Shown here one piece after another: positions 28,390 through 36,857 of a stretch of DNA of 64,000 nucleotides (positions are counted from its first letter, which is position 1; each line of letters opens with the position of its first letter). The notes under the pieces were generated by a model. That model had not been told where the DNA came from. It was given only the letters and a program-made list of their open reading frames with translations, and made no database searches. Position numbers and translations under genes: made by a program. The DNA lies in assembly GCA_022709695.1 (NCBI GenBank), contig JAKLII010000005.1:62001-126000 (forward strand). The letters run 5' to 3'. This DNA comes from Bacteroidota bacterium. Its GTDB lineage: Bacteria > Bacteroidota > Bacteroidia > Bacteroidales > SKPS01.

Positions 28390-29400
28390 GTGAGAAAACT
28401 ATTCATAACCCTCCTGATCGGATTCGCCTTTTTTGCCTCTTCCTGGCAACTGGCGGCTCAGGACCCGATATTTACGCAGTTTTACGCCAATCCCATCTAT
28501 ATGAATCCGGCATTTGCCGGCACCAACGTGTGTCCGAGGCTGGTGATGAACTACCGTAACCAATGGCCCTCCATCACCGGTGCCTACATTACCTACAATG
28601 CCTCCTACGACCAGTACTTTGAGGCCATACGGGGAGGGATCGGGGTGCTTGCAATGTCGGATCAGGCAGGAGAGGGTGTCCTTACCCACAACTCTATTGG
28701 GATGATGTATGCTTACCGCCTTGGCCTCGATCAGCGCGACCGCTACAATATCAACTTTGCCTTGCAGGGATCTTACTATGCAAAAAGCATCGACTGGGGC
28801 AAACTTACCTTCGGCGATCAGATCGATTCACGCGACGGGTTTGTCTACACAACCTCAAACATCCCCGGTAATGAACATGTGAGCTATATCGATTTCTCTG
28901 CCGGAGCCCTGTATTATGCTCCCCGTTTCTATTTCGGCGTGGGAATCAACCACCTCACAGAACCTTCCAACTCCTTCTATGACTCTGATGCCTCGGTGCA
29001 TTACAGGAAAATTACGGTGCAAACCGGCTATGAAATTCCCCTTGGGAAAAGCAAAGGGGTATACCAAACCTCCTATCCCAGCCTCTTCCCAAGCCTGATC
29101 TACCAGCAGCAGCAGCAGTTCCACCAGCTCAATTACGGCCTCTATTTCAACAAAACCCCCATGGTGGTGGGGCTGTGGTACCGTCACTTCCTCTCCTCAC
29201 CGGTAGGAGGTTATGCCGATGCCATCGCGATCCTCGCCGGGTTTGAGTATGATAAGATCAAAATAGGATATTCCTATGATATCACCGTCTCCGAACTCGA
29301 AAATGTTTCCGGTGGTGCCCACGAAATCTCATTTACCCTCAAATTCAACTGCCCCGAAAAGGGTCCGAAATACCGGCCTATCAAATGTCCGGTCTTCTGA
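28390..29400 (+). CDS. PorP/SprF-family T9SS outer-membrane protein
   Basis: A 336-residue outer-membrane barrel of the PorP/SprF family. In the T9SS these proteins link the trans-envelope core to surface proteins or gliding adhesins. The start is GTG at 28390, giving a signal peptide ending LAAQ and the family hallmark DPIFTQFYANPIYMNPAFAGT. The end (KFNCPEKGPKYRPIKCPVF) carries the C-terminal cysteines common in these proteins. It is followed 38 bases later by gldJ. It cannot be said from sequence whether it is the core PorP or an SprF-like accessory. Confidence 0.9.
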   Translation: MRKLFITLLIGFAFFASSWQLAAQDPIFTQFYANPIYMNPAFAGTNVCPRLVMNYRNQWPSITGAYITYNASYDQYFEAIRGGIGVLAMSDQAGEGVLTHNSIGMMYAYRLGLDQRDRYNINFALQGSYYAKSIDWGKLTFGDQIDSRDGFVYTTSNIPGNEHVSYIDFSAGALYYAPRFYFGVGINHLTEPSNSFYDSDASVHYRKITVQTGYEIPLGKSKGVYQTSYPSLFPSLIYQQQQQFHQLNYGLYFNKTPMVVGLWYRHFLSSPVGGYADAIAILAGFEYDKIKIGYSYDITVSELENVSGGAHEISFTLKFNCPEKGPKYRPIKCPVF

Positions 29401-29438
29401 ATCAACCCATGAAACAAACGATCAAATTGCAATACAAG

Positions 29439-31175
29439 ATGAAAAGAGTGAAATTGATTACAGGTATTCTACTGCTTGCAGCAGTTGCCTTCTGGTCAAC
29501 TTCGTGTAAAAAACCGGCATCCCGTACCACCGGCTGGGAGTATAACAATCCGGCCAATGGAGGTTATCAGGTGCAGCGGTTTATTGAACAGGAGACAGGA
29601 CCCGGGCTTGTACTGATCGAAGGGGGTACCTTCCTGATGGGACGTACCAACCAGGAAGTGACTGAAAACTGGGATAACATCCCCCGCAGGGTTACAGTCA
29701 ACTCTTTCTATATGGACCAGACCGAAGTGGCCAATGTCGATTATCTTGAATATCTCTACTGGATATCAAGGATTTACGGTATCGACTTCCCAAGAATCTA
29801 TGAAAAAGCCCTTCCCGATACCCTGGTATGGAGGAAAAAACTTGCCTTCAATGAACCGTATGCAGAGCTCTACCTCAGGCATCCGGCCTATCAGGACTAC
29901 CCTGTGGTCGGGGTGAACTGGCTGCAGGCCCGTGACTACTGTGCATGGCGTACCGACAGGGTAAATGAGCAGATCCTCATCAACGAGGGAGTGCTGAAAA
30001 GAGACCCCATGCAACAGAATGAAGAAAACTTCAATACCAGGTCCTATCTTGCCGGACAGTTTGTCGGGCTGGTGGATAAAGAGCTTAAAGACCTCAATCC
30101 CAACAGCAGTGGCACCCGTGGTGTACGTATGGAAGATGGAATCCTCCTCCCTTCATACCGCCTCCCAACAGAAGCTGAATGGGAATTTGCTGCCCTCGGC
30201 CTGATCGGAAATACCTACTACGAAAGAATCGTCGAAAGAAGGATATATCCATGGAACGGTCATAACACACGTACCGACAGCCGGAAATACTACGGTGAAT
30301 TTGTGGCCAACTTTGTGCGCGGCCGTGGTGATATGATGGGAGTTGCCGGACACCTGAACGATAAAGCTGCCATCACAGCCCCGGTATTTGCCTACTGGCC
30401 AAATGACTATGGCCTCTATAACATGGCCGGTAATGTGGCCGAATGGGTTGCTGATGTGTACAGGCCTCTGTCATTTGAGGATTTCGAAGAATTCAACCCC
30501 TTCCGTGGCAATATCTTTTCTACGGTTGTGCTGAACAACGAAGGTACCTATGACGACAAGCTGGACTATATCACCTATGATTACAAGGGTGTTCTCGATT
30601 ATCTGGTGAATTTCCAGTCGGAACTGGCAAATTCAGGTACAGCCTCCGACAAGGAAGCTGACCTGGTGGAAGCTGTGATCGCCGATGCCGAAAAAGCTGT
30701 CGAAGACAATGATGCCCGTAATACCGAAGATGCTTCCCAGCGGATCCAGGATGCCATCGATAAAATCAACAACGCGGATGAAACCATCAAAATCGGTGGT
30801 GCTCTGCTGAAGGGAATTGCCAACTATGTACAGGGAATGCCCGGACAGATCAAAACCCGTGAAGTGCGCCCCGAAGAAAATATCGGACGCCGCAACTACC
30901 GCCAGGCCGACAATGTAGACTTTAAAGACGGGGATGTAATGAGTATGGTTTCTGCCGACTTCTTTGTTAAACTTGACGAAGACCGTGATATGTACCACTA
31001 TGGCGAAACCTCCCTCATCAACAACCGCACAAGGGTATACAAAGGGGGTTCGTGGCGCGATCGTGAATACTGGATCAGCCCCGGGACCCGCAGGTTCCTC
31101 GAAGAGAACCAGGCCACCGAATATATCGGATTCCGCTGCGCCATGCACCGGGTGGGTGACCCAAGAGGTAACTGA
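29439..31175 (+). CDS. gldJ: GldJ-like T9SS lipoprotein (formylglycine-generating-enzyme fold)
   Basis: A lipoprotein of about 578 residues with the FGE-sulfatase fold used by GldJ and GldK/PorK. The start at 29439 (MKRVKLITG) gives a lipoprotein signal ending WSTSC; a start at 29409 is possible. FGE segments are VLIEGGTFLMGR, YRLPTEAEWEFAA, YNMAGNVAEWVADVYRP and the terminal YKGGSWRDREYWI...GFRCAMHR. A helical, acidic insertion of about 100 residues (FQSELANSG ... GQIKTREVRPEEN) interrupts the fold before the last part. I call it GldJ rather than GldK because porL/M/N homologues do not follow and porU-porV are adjacent, as in Flavobacterium. GldJ stabilises GldK in that genus. Confidence 0.8.
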   Translation: MKRVKLITGILLLAAVAFWSTSCKKPASRTTGWEYNNPANGGYQVQRFIEQETGPGLVLIEGGTFLMGRTNQEVTENWDNIPRRVTVNSFYMDQTEVANVDYLEYLYWISRIYGIDFPRIYEKALPDTLVWRKKLAFNEPYAELYLRHPAYQDYPVVGVNWLQARDYCAWRTDRVNEQILINEGVLKRDPMQQNEENFNTRSYLAGQFVGLVDKELKDLNPNSSGTRGVRMEDGILLPSYRLPTEAEWEFAALGLIGNTYYERIVERRIYPWNGHNTRTDSRKYYGEFVANFVRGRGDMMGVAGHLNDKAAITAPVFAYWPNDYGLYNMAGNVAEWVADVYRPLSFEDFEEFNPFRGNIFSTVVLNNEGTYDDKLDYITYDYKGVLDYLVNFQSELANSGTASDKEADLVEAVIADAEKAVEDNDARNTEDASQRIQDAIDKINNADETIKIGGALLKGIANYVQGMPGQIKTREVRPEENIGRRNYRQADNVDFKDGDVMSMVSADFFVKLDEDRDMYHYGETSLINNRTRVYKGGSWRDREYWISPGTRRFLEENQATEYIGFRCAMHRVGDPRGN

Positions 31176-31209
31176 TAATTCAAGGGCAACCCATTGATAT
31201 AAATCATGC

Positions 31210-31245
31210 AAAGCCTGTCGTGCGAACGGCAGGCTTTGTTTTTTC
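31210..31245 (+). terminator. Rho-independent terminator after gldJ
   Basis: AAGCCTGTCG, loop TGCGAA, CGGCAGGCTT, then TGTTTTTT: a ten-pair stem with one G-T pair and a T tract. It separates gldJ from murF, which has its own -7 box. Confidence 0.88.
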
Positions 31246-31266
31246 CGGTTTCTGAATCTATATTGC

Positions 31267-31274
31267 TACCTTTG
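31267..31274 (+). promoter_or_regulatory. -7 element for murF
   Basis: TACCTTTG, a perfect TAnnTTTG box 24 bases before the murF ATG at 31299, just after the gldJ terminator. A TTTG at 31235-31238 is too far away to be a standard -33 box. Confidence 0.6.
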
Positions 31275-31298
31275 CCAGACAGGCCAACACACCGGAAT

Positions 31299-32603
31299 AT
31301 GCAATTCGATATACACACCCTTCATCAGCTGTTTCTGTCATCAAAAGGTATATGTACCGACTCCAGAAAGGTACAGCCGGGCCAGATCTTTTTTGCCTTA
31401 AAGGGTGAAAATTCCGATGGAAACATTCATGCTGCCAATGCCCTGGATGCAGGAGCCGCCCGGGTGGTGGTGGATAACCCTGCTGTGGTATCAGGTGATC
31501 AGTATATCCTTGTCGAAGACACCCTTTTTACATTGCAGGAGCTGGCCCGCTACCACAGACAGCAGATCAGTGCCAGCGTCATTGGCATCACCGGTTCCAA
31601 CGGAAAGACCACCACCAAGGAGCTTATCCTTGCAGTACTTGCTCAAAAATACCGTGTGGTTGCCACACAGGGGAATCTGAACAACCACATCGGGGTGCCG
31701 TTGACCATTTTGCGGGCAACCTCTGATACTGAGATCCTTATCGTCGAAATGGGTGCGAACCATCCCGGCGAAATCGCATTTCTTTCCCAATTGGCTGATC
31801 CAGAGTTCGGCCTGATCACCAGTATAGGTGAAGCCCATCTCGAAGGATTCGGATCCCGTGAAGGGATCAGAAGAGCAAAAAGCGAATTATACCATTATAT
31901 ATATGGCAGAAAATCGGGATGTTTGATCTGGAATGCTGATGACCCTGTGATTGAAGGACTTGTGAAGGAATTTCCTGTGTCGGAGTTGTGCTCTTATGGG
32001 AATGCTGAGCAAGCTGATGTAAGGGGAACCCCTGACCTCTCGGGTCTCTTCATGCAGTTTTGCTGGCATGCCCCGGAAGGTGAAGTCGCCGTTAAAACCC
32101 GGCTGGTGGGAAGGTATAATTTCCCGAATGCCATGGCCGCAGTGGCTGCAGGGGTATTGTTTGAGGTCCCATCTGTTGGTATCGTGCAGGCAATAGCATC
32201 CTATACTCCTTCCAACAGCAGATCGCAGTACCTGGACACCGGAAAAAACCGGCTGGTGGTCGACTGTTACAATGCCAATCCATCCTCCATGCGTGCTGCA
32301 GTGGGCCATTTTTCAGAAGGTGCTGACAGCACATCGTTACTTATTCTTGGAGATATGTTTGAACTGGGCGCCTATGCCCGCGATGAACATACCCGGTTAA
32401 TGCGGTATGTGAAGGATCTTGGTATGGACGCCATGTGGATCGGGGAGGTCTTCCATGCATTATCGGATCAGGGCGCGGGTAAGGCATTCCGGGGTGTAGC
32501 GGAGGCAGCAGAATGGCTGAAGAACAATCCGTTGCAAGGCAGAAGTATCTTGTTGAAAGGGTCGCGGGGTGTGCAACTCGAGCGGTTGATCCCATTGCTC
32601 TAA
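31299..32603 (+). CDS. murF: UDP-N-acetylmuramoyl-tripeptide--D-alanyl-D-alanine ligase
   Basis: MurF adds D-Ala-D-Ala to the peptidoglycan precursor in the cytoplasm. The start at 31299 (MQFDIHTLHQLF) gives 434 residues; the open frame upstream contains the gldJ terminator and the promoter. ICTDSRKVQPGQIFFALKG is the N-terminal UDP-binding part, GITGSNGKTTTKE the ATP loop, LIVEMGANHPGEI the family motif and YNANPSSMRAA the C-terminal domain. It is followed ten bases later by anmK, so the two probably share a transcript. Confidence 0.94.
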   Translation: MQFDIHTLHQLFLSSKGICTDSRKVQPGQIFFALKGENSDGNIHAANALDAGAARVVVDNPAVVSGDQYILVEDTLFTLQELARYHRQQISASVIGITGSNGKTTTKELILAVLAQKYRVVATQGNLNNHIGVPLTILRATSDTEILIVEMGANHPGEIAFLSQLADPEFGLITSIGEAHLEGFGSREGIRRAKSELYHYIYGRKSGCLIWNADDPVIEGLVKEFPVSELCSYGNAEQADVRGTPDLSGLFMQFCWHAPEGEVAVKTRLVGRYNFPNAMAAVAAGVLFEVPSVGIVQAIASYTPSNSRSQYLDTGKNRLVVDCYNANPSSMRAAVGHFSEGADSTSLLILGDMFELGAYARDEHTRLMRYVKDLGMDAMWIGEVFHALSDQGAGKAFRGVAEAAEWLKNNPLQGRSILLKGSRGVQLERLIPLL

Positions 32604-32613
32604 AGATTGTACC

Positions 32614-33666
32614 ATGGAATATCCGGTAGCAGGTTTGATGTCGGGAACCTCGGGCGATGGACTCGATGTGGCACTCTGTTCCTTCAGCTGCGATAAGGGC
32701 AATTGGTCTTCTCAGATCAGATTTGCGGTTACTGTACCTTTTCCTGAGGATATCAGGTTAAAACTCACTGAAGCCCACCGGGTTCCGGGCGCCGACCTGA
32801 TCAAATCCGATATCGCTTTCGGAGCATGGTGTGGCGACCAGGTGAGAAAACTCTGCCTCAGGCATCACTTTGTGCCTGTGCTGGTTGCATCACACGGGCA
32901 TACGGTTTTTCACAAACCTGAAGAGGGCCTCACCCTCCAGATCGGTCATGGAGGTGCCCTGGCCTGCAGGTGCGGATTCCCTGTAGTATACGATTTCCGG
33001 ACAGCCGACGTGGCGATGGGAGGTCAGGGTGCACCACTGGTGCCCGTAGGCGACCATTTGCTGTTCTCAGGTTTTTCTGCGTGTCTCAACATCGGGGGTA
33101 TTGCCAATGTCTCTTTTGTCCGCGATACATCAAGGGTGGCCTTTGATGTGGTTCCGGTAAACATGGTATTAAATGCCCTTTCGGGGAGGATACAGCGGCC
33201 ATATGATGCGGAAGGCTCGGTTGCAGCTTCCGGTTCTCTGATCCCTGAATTGCTGGTTAAACTGAATAATCTTCCCTATTACAATCAGCCGATGCCCAAG
33301 TCACTGGCCCGCGAATGGGTTGAGGCAGAAGTAATGCCGTTGCTTGATGATCATTTTCCGGTAAGTGACCTGTTGCATACCTATACGGTGCATGCTGCAC
33401 AACAGATTGCAGGATCGCTGGAAGACCAGCCCGGTGCAACGGTTCTGATAACCGGCGGGGGAGCTTACAACCGGTTCCTGATCGACCAGGTCTCCCGGCT
33501 GACCCGGGCGAAACTTATACTTCCCGATCCTGAAATTATAGAATTCAAGGAGGCTCTGGTATTTGCCTTTCTCGGCTTGCTGCGCTGGCGGGGAGAAATC
33601 AATGTCTATAAAACAGTAACCGGCGCAACGGTTGACCATTGCGCCGGTTCAGTTGTGTTACCCTGA
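32614..33666 (+). CDS. anmK: Anhydro-N-acetylmuramic acid kinase
   Basis: AnmK phosphorylates and opens 1,6-anhydro-MurNAc released during wall turnover, feeding it back to synthesis. The 350-residue protein opens with GLMSGTSGDGLDVAL, the ATP-site signature of the family, followed by SHGHTVFH, VVYDFRTADVAMGGQGAPLVP, CLNIGGIANVSF and ITGGGAYN. It fits the murF context. An 11-base perfect inverted repeat lies inside the last codons (33618-33649). Confidence 0.94.
   Translation: MEYPVAGLMSGTSGDGLDVALCSFSCDKGNWSSQIRFAVTVPFPEDIRLKLTEAHRVPGADLIKSDIAFGAWCGDQVRKLCLRHHFVPVLVASHGHTVFHKPEEGLTLQIGHGGALACRCGFPVVYDFRTADVAMGGQGAPLVPVGDHLLFSGFSACLNIGGIANVSFVRDTSRVAFDVVPVNMVLNALSGRIQRPYDAEGSVAASGSLIPELLVKLNNLPYYNQPMPKSLAREWVEAEVMPLLDDHFPVSDLLHTYTVHAAQQIAGSLEDQPGATVLITGGGAYNRFLIDQVSRLTRAKLILPDPEIIEFKEALVFAFLGLLRWRGEINVYKTVTGATVDHCAGSVVLP
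33618..33649. repeat. Perfect inverted repeat at the 3' end of anmK
   Basis: AACCGGCGCAA, ten bases, TTGCGCCGGTT. It is within the coding sequence, 17 bases before the last base of the gene. It could form a strong hairpin in either strand's RNA, but no T tract follows, so it is not a standard terminator. It also lies downstream of the convergent Spy-like gene, so it may act as an end-protecting structure for one or both mRNAs. Confidence 0.6.
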
Positions 33667-33672
33667 TATCTG

Positions 33673-34224
33673 TCAATCTTTCCTTTTCATCTTTTTCCCT
33701 TCCGGTTGCTGACAACTCTCGGGATGCCCCGGACCTGCATTATCCATCTGGGGCCCATGACAATGGGAATCGAACCATAACTTCTGCTCTTCATTCAGAA
33801 GTGCCCGAATCTGCTGCCTGGCTTTCTCAGCCTTTTTTCTGATGCTTGCCTGGATTTCAGCGATCTCATCAATGACACGGTCAATGGCTTTGCTGTCGGG
33901 CTGGTCAGTGCGTGTGAGGGTCCGGAGCCTTGCCTCCTTCTCCATTACCTGATCCTTAAGGCTTCTGATCTCCCTGATCATATCGAGCCTGATTTTCCGG
34001 ATATCCTCCTTCTGTTTGTCAGTGATATCCGGTATACTAACGAAGTTTCTGAAAGGACCGTCCGGTTCGGCATTCTTGTGTTTCTGGCAGCCGGATCCAT
34101 CATGGTTTCCCTGTCCGGTACACTGCTTTTCCGGTGCTTTTTCCTGAGCCGAAAGGGTATTTCCGGCAAACATCAGCAGCATGGCAGGAATCAATGCTGC
34201 AACCAATACTTTTTTGATTTTCAT
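33673..34224 (-). CDS. Secreted Spy/CpxP-like helical protein, His/Cys rich
   Basis: A 183-residue periplasmic protein with a signal peptide ending TLSAQ. The middle (about residues 60-145) is long amphipathic helix (ITDKQKEDIRKIRLDMIREIRSL ... ALLNEEQKLWFDSH), like the Spy/CpxP/ZraP stress chaperones and metal-binding sensors. His and Cys clusters (CTGQGNHDGSGCQKHK and SHCHGPQ...HPESCQQ) suggest metal binding. It is the last gene of the sigma-factor operon. Function is inferred from fold and context only. Confidence 0.65.
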   Translation of the reverse strand: MKIKKVLVAALIPAMLLMFAGNTLSAQEKAPEKQCTGQGNHDGSGCQKHKNAEPDGPFRNFVSIPDITDKQKEDIRKIRLDMIREIRSLKDQVMEKEARLRTLTRTDQPDSKAIDRVIDEIAEIQASIRKKAEKARQQIRALLNEEQKLWFDSHCHGPQMDNAGPGHPESCQQPEGKKMKRKD

Positions 34225-34256
34225 AATGAATAGATTTAATGGGTTATTTTAGGTGG

Positions 34257-34793
34257 TTATTGTTTTATCCGGCATTCTTTTTTTCCGCCCCTTCTGTGAT
34301 GCCCGGGCCATTGAAGGCTGTCTTTCCGGCTCTGTTCCATAAAAGTGAAAAACCTGAGCCTCTGTTCATCATTGCACACCGCTGATGCCTTCTGAAGAAA
34401 TTCCGTTGAACTGACCGACCATTTCTGATGAAGCAATCCGATGCGGCTGCTCAGTGAGTCCAGGTAGTTTGGGTCGGCATTCTTCTCCTGTACCGCCATG
34501 AATTGCAGTTTCCGGGTGGCCTCAATGTCTTCTCTGATCTCTTTGATTTCACTGAAATGTTTATCCCGTAATACAATGAACTGTTTCATCTGCGCTTCAT
34601 CAAACTGCAATTCTTCCTTGATAAAAGCATCATGCAAACGATTGTGCTGTCCCTGATTTTCAGCCCTGCATCGTGTTTCGGGAGGGGAGGGCAACGTGTG
34701 CCTGAACCAGAGAATGGTTCCCAGGGCTGAAACATTCAGCACCAGCAGAATGATCACGAGCCAAACAAGTAGTCTGTAATTTTGCCTGTTCAT
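34257..34793 (-). CDS. Membrane-anchored Spy/CpxP-like (heavy-metal-sensor type) protein
   Basis: A 178-residue protein with one N-terminal transmembrane helix (LLVWLVIILLVLNVSALGTI) and a helical periplasmic domain (FIKEELQFDEAQMKQFIVLRD ... NDEQRLRFFTFMEQ), resembling periplasmic heavy-metal sensors of the CnrX/Spy type. It lies between the anti-sigma gene and a second helical protein, so it may sense an envelope or metal signal for the sigma factor. No specific metal can be named. Confidence 0.6.
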   Translation of the reverse strand: MNRQNYRLLVWLVIILLVLNVSALGTILWFRHTLPSPPETRCRAENQGQHNRLHDAFIKEELQFDEAQMKQFIVLRDKHFSEIKEIREDIEATRKLQFMAVQEKNADPNYLDSLSSRIGLLHQKWSVSSTEFLQKASAVCNDEQRLRFFTFMEQSRKDSLQWPGHHRRGGKKECRIKQ

Positions 34794-34811
34794 GGATAGG
34801 TGTCTGTAGAT

Positions 34812-35321
34812 TTATTCCGATAGCGTTTCTGCAAAATATAATTCTGTATCTGCCTGATAACCAGGTATGGATAGCATTTTATTAACCTCGGTAACCTGTG
34901 AAACCATTTCAGTGGTTTGTGCGCCCGACCGTTGGTTCCAGGAAATGCCAAGCCATATTCCCAAAGCAAGAGGAATGGCCAGGGATAAACCCATCAATAC
35001 CGGCCTGACCTGCAGGATCCAGCTGAATCCGAAATCCTCCTGTTTTTCCAGTTTTGCTTCCAGCCTGGTGAAAAAGAAGGGATCCGGTTCCCGGACCTGT
35101 ATATGCGGAGTTTGCTGAAGAATTTGCTCATACCGCTGTCTCAGGTCGGCGCATTCCCTGCATGATTCCAGATGCCCGGTGATCTCCAGCAGCTTCTTCG
35201 GCTCCCTGATCATCTCCGGATAAAAGGGCATCAGTTTTCGGATTTCTCTGCATTGCATGGTTTGCATCTTTGCTTTGTTGAACATTCTGACAATTCTTTC
35301 GGGGAAAACTTGCGGCCTCAT
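34812..35321 (-). CDS. Anti-sigma factor with zinc-finger (zf-HC2) domain
   Basis: A 169-residue inner-membrane anti-sigma factor. The zinc-binding region includes ITGHLESCRECADLRQRY (the H-x3-C-x2-C pattern), followed by one transmembrane helix (VLMGLSLAIPLALGIWLGI, about residues 107-125) and a short periplasmic tail. The ATG overlaps the stop of the ECF sigma gene (ATGA), the usual sign of stoichiometric coupling. Expected job: hold the sigma factor at the membrane until an envelope signal releases it. Confidence 0.85.
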   Translation of the reverse strand: MRPQVFPERIVRMFNKAKMQTMQCREIRKLMPFYPEMIREPKKLLEITGHLESCRECADLRQRYEQILQQTPHIQVREPDPFFFTRLEAKLEKQEDFGFSWILQVRPVLMGLSLAIPLALGIWLGISWNQRSGAQTTEMVSQVTEVNKMLSIPGYQADTELYFAETLSE

Positions 35322-35890
35322 TCCGTAATGTAGGATATCAGATACTTTCTCATATTGCTTTTTGCCCTGAAAAGCAACGACTCTACTGCGGGCAGGCTTA
35401 CTTTCAGCACATCTGCGATCTCTTTGTATGACATCTGCTCATATTGGTACAAAATGAAGGCATTTCTCTGTTGTTCCGGCAATCTGTCAATCGCCCGGCT
35501 CAGTGCGATACGATCCTCCTGTTGCTGCATCACTGACTGGGGGTCAGGAACAGTATGTTTTTGTTCCAGAGACACAATTTCACGGGAGGACAGTTGTTGC
35601 TGACGAATACGAAACAGGGATTGTCTCCTGAGCTTTTTCCTGCGGTTCAGCGATTTGTTTACCGTTATCCGGTAAATCCAGGTGGCCAGAGAAGAATCTC
35701 CCCTGAATCTGTGGATGGATTCCAGTACTTCCAGGAAAACGTCCTGTGCGATGTCCTCGGCCTCCTCAAGGTCATTCAGATAGGCATTGCTCAGGTTAAT
35801 TACCTTAACCTGCCAGGTGTTGACCAGATCTCTGAATGTATCACGGTCACCCTTTCGTAGTCCTTCTATGATGGTTCCCTCCTGTTGCAT
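35318..35890 (-). CDS. ECF-family RNA polymerase sigma factor
   Basis: A 190-residue sigma-70 family protein with regions 2 and 4 only. Region 2 is seen in AEDIAQDVFLEVLESIHRFRG and TWIYRITVNKSLNRRKK. Region 4 is RLPEQQRNAFILYQYEQMSYKEIADVLKVSLPAVESLLFRAKSNMRK. It overlaps the anti-sigma gene and starts 19 bases after the yihY stop, so it may be read from the nadC-yihY transcript as well as from its own promoter. No autoregulatory promoter was recognised. Confidence 0.92.
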   Translation of the reverse strand: MQQEGTIIEGLRKGDRDTFRDLVNTWQVKVINLSNAYLNDLEEAEDIAQDVFLEVLESIHRFRGDSSLATWIYRITVNKSLNRRKKLRRQSLFRIRQQQLSSREIVSLEQKHTVPDPQSVMQQQEDRIALSRAIDRLPEQQRNAFILYQYEQMSYKEIADVLKVSLPAVESLLFRAKSNMRKYLISYITE

Positions 35891-35909
35891 AAAATGACGT
35901 CAGCAGGCA

Positions 35910-36857
35910 TTAGACAATTTTGGATACCACTTCCAGCGGTGCGGGTATGTTTTCGTTTTTCATGGCCAGAATACTGGCATTCAACTCAAACCCGATCAGC
36001 ATAATACTTGCGTTGTAGTAGATATACAGCATAAGGATCAGGATGGTTCCCACGGAACCATACAGGGCATTGTAGGAGGAAAAATTGCTGATAAAAGTAC
36101 CGAAGCCCCAGGCCAGCAAGATGGTGAGGACTGTAGCTACAGCAGAACCTATGGCAAAGAATCTGAAACCTGCCCGTTTTGCGGGAGCAACATAGTACAC
36201 AATGCTCAGGGTCAGATAGATGACGGTCGCCAACAGGAACCAGCGGCCAATGATCAATAGGGAGTATACGTTTTTAACAGGCATAATTCCCTTTGCCATC
36301 ATCCACTCCAGTGTATCCCGGCCAATGGCCATCAGGGCAACTGCCATGATCAGGATCAGGGTTGTGATGACCATAAGCAGCAGGCTGACCATCCGTTGCT
36401 GGTACCATGTGCGGGTTTCTTTGATATTGATACTTTGATTGAAGGCTGATATCAGGCTGATGAAGCCATTGGAACTGAAATAGAGGGTAAGGATAAATCC
36501 CAGCGAAAGCAGTCCGGAATGCTTAATGTTGACAATGTCTGATATGGTTTTCTCCAGAATGGGGAAAACGTTATCCGGCAGAATTTCCTGAAACACCAGC
36601 ATCAGGGTTGGCTGAAAATCATCAACAGGGATATAGGGTATGATGGTAAACAGGAAAATGATGGCCGGAAAGATGGCAAGGAACAGCTTAAAAGAGATGG
36701 AGGCAGCACGGGTATTGAAATTGCCGGTTAGAACCGGTTTGAAACATGATGCAAAGTGGTACAGGGTCATTCCCGGTGTACCGGGAATCCGGATACGCTC
36801 AAGAAAGGAATTTATCCGGGTTTTCCAGGTATTGTACCAGCCTGTGATGCTTTTCAT
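35910..36857 (-). CDS. YihY/virulence factor BrkB family membrane protein
   Basis: A 315-residue inner-membrane protein with about six hydrophobic segments and the family marks NFNTRAASISFKLFLAIFPAIIF and GSVGTILILMLYIYYNASIMLIGFELNA. Despite old annotation as ribonuclease BN, the family is of unknown function. The ATG overlaps the nadC stop (ATGA), indicating translational coupling. Confidence 0.88.
   Translation of the reverse strand: MKSITGWYNTWKTRINSFLERIRIPGTPGMTLYHFASCFKPVLTGNFNTRAASISFKLFLAIFPAIIFLFTIIPYIPVDDFQPTLMLVFQEILPDNVFPILEKTISDIVNIKHSGLLSLGFILTLYFSSNGFISLISAFNQSINIKETRTWYQQRMVSLLLMVITTLILIMAVALMAIGRDTLEWMMAKGIMPVKNVYSLLIIGRWFLLATVIYLTLSIVYYVAPAKRAGFRFFAIGSAVATVLTILLAWGFGTFISNFSSYNALYGSVGTILILMLYIYYNASIMLIGFELNASILAMKNENIPAPLEVVSKIV

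Noticed and set aside
29439..31175. Calling this gene gldK/porK
   Set aside because: GldK is normally followed by gldL, gldM and gldN; here murF follows, and porU-porV are adjacent as for gldJ.
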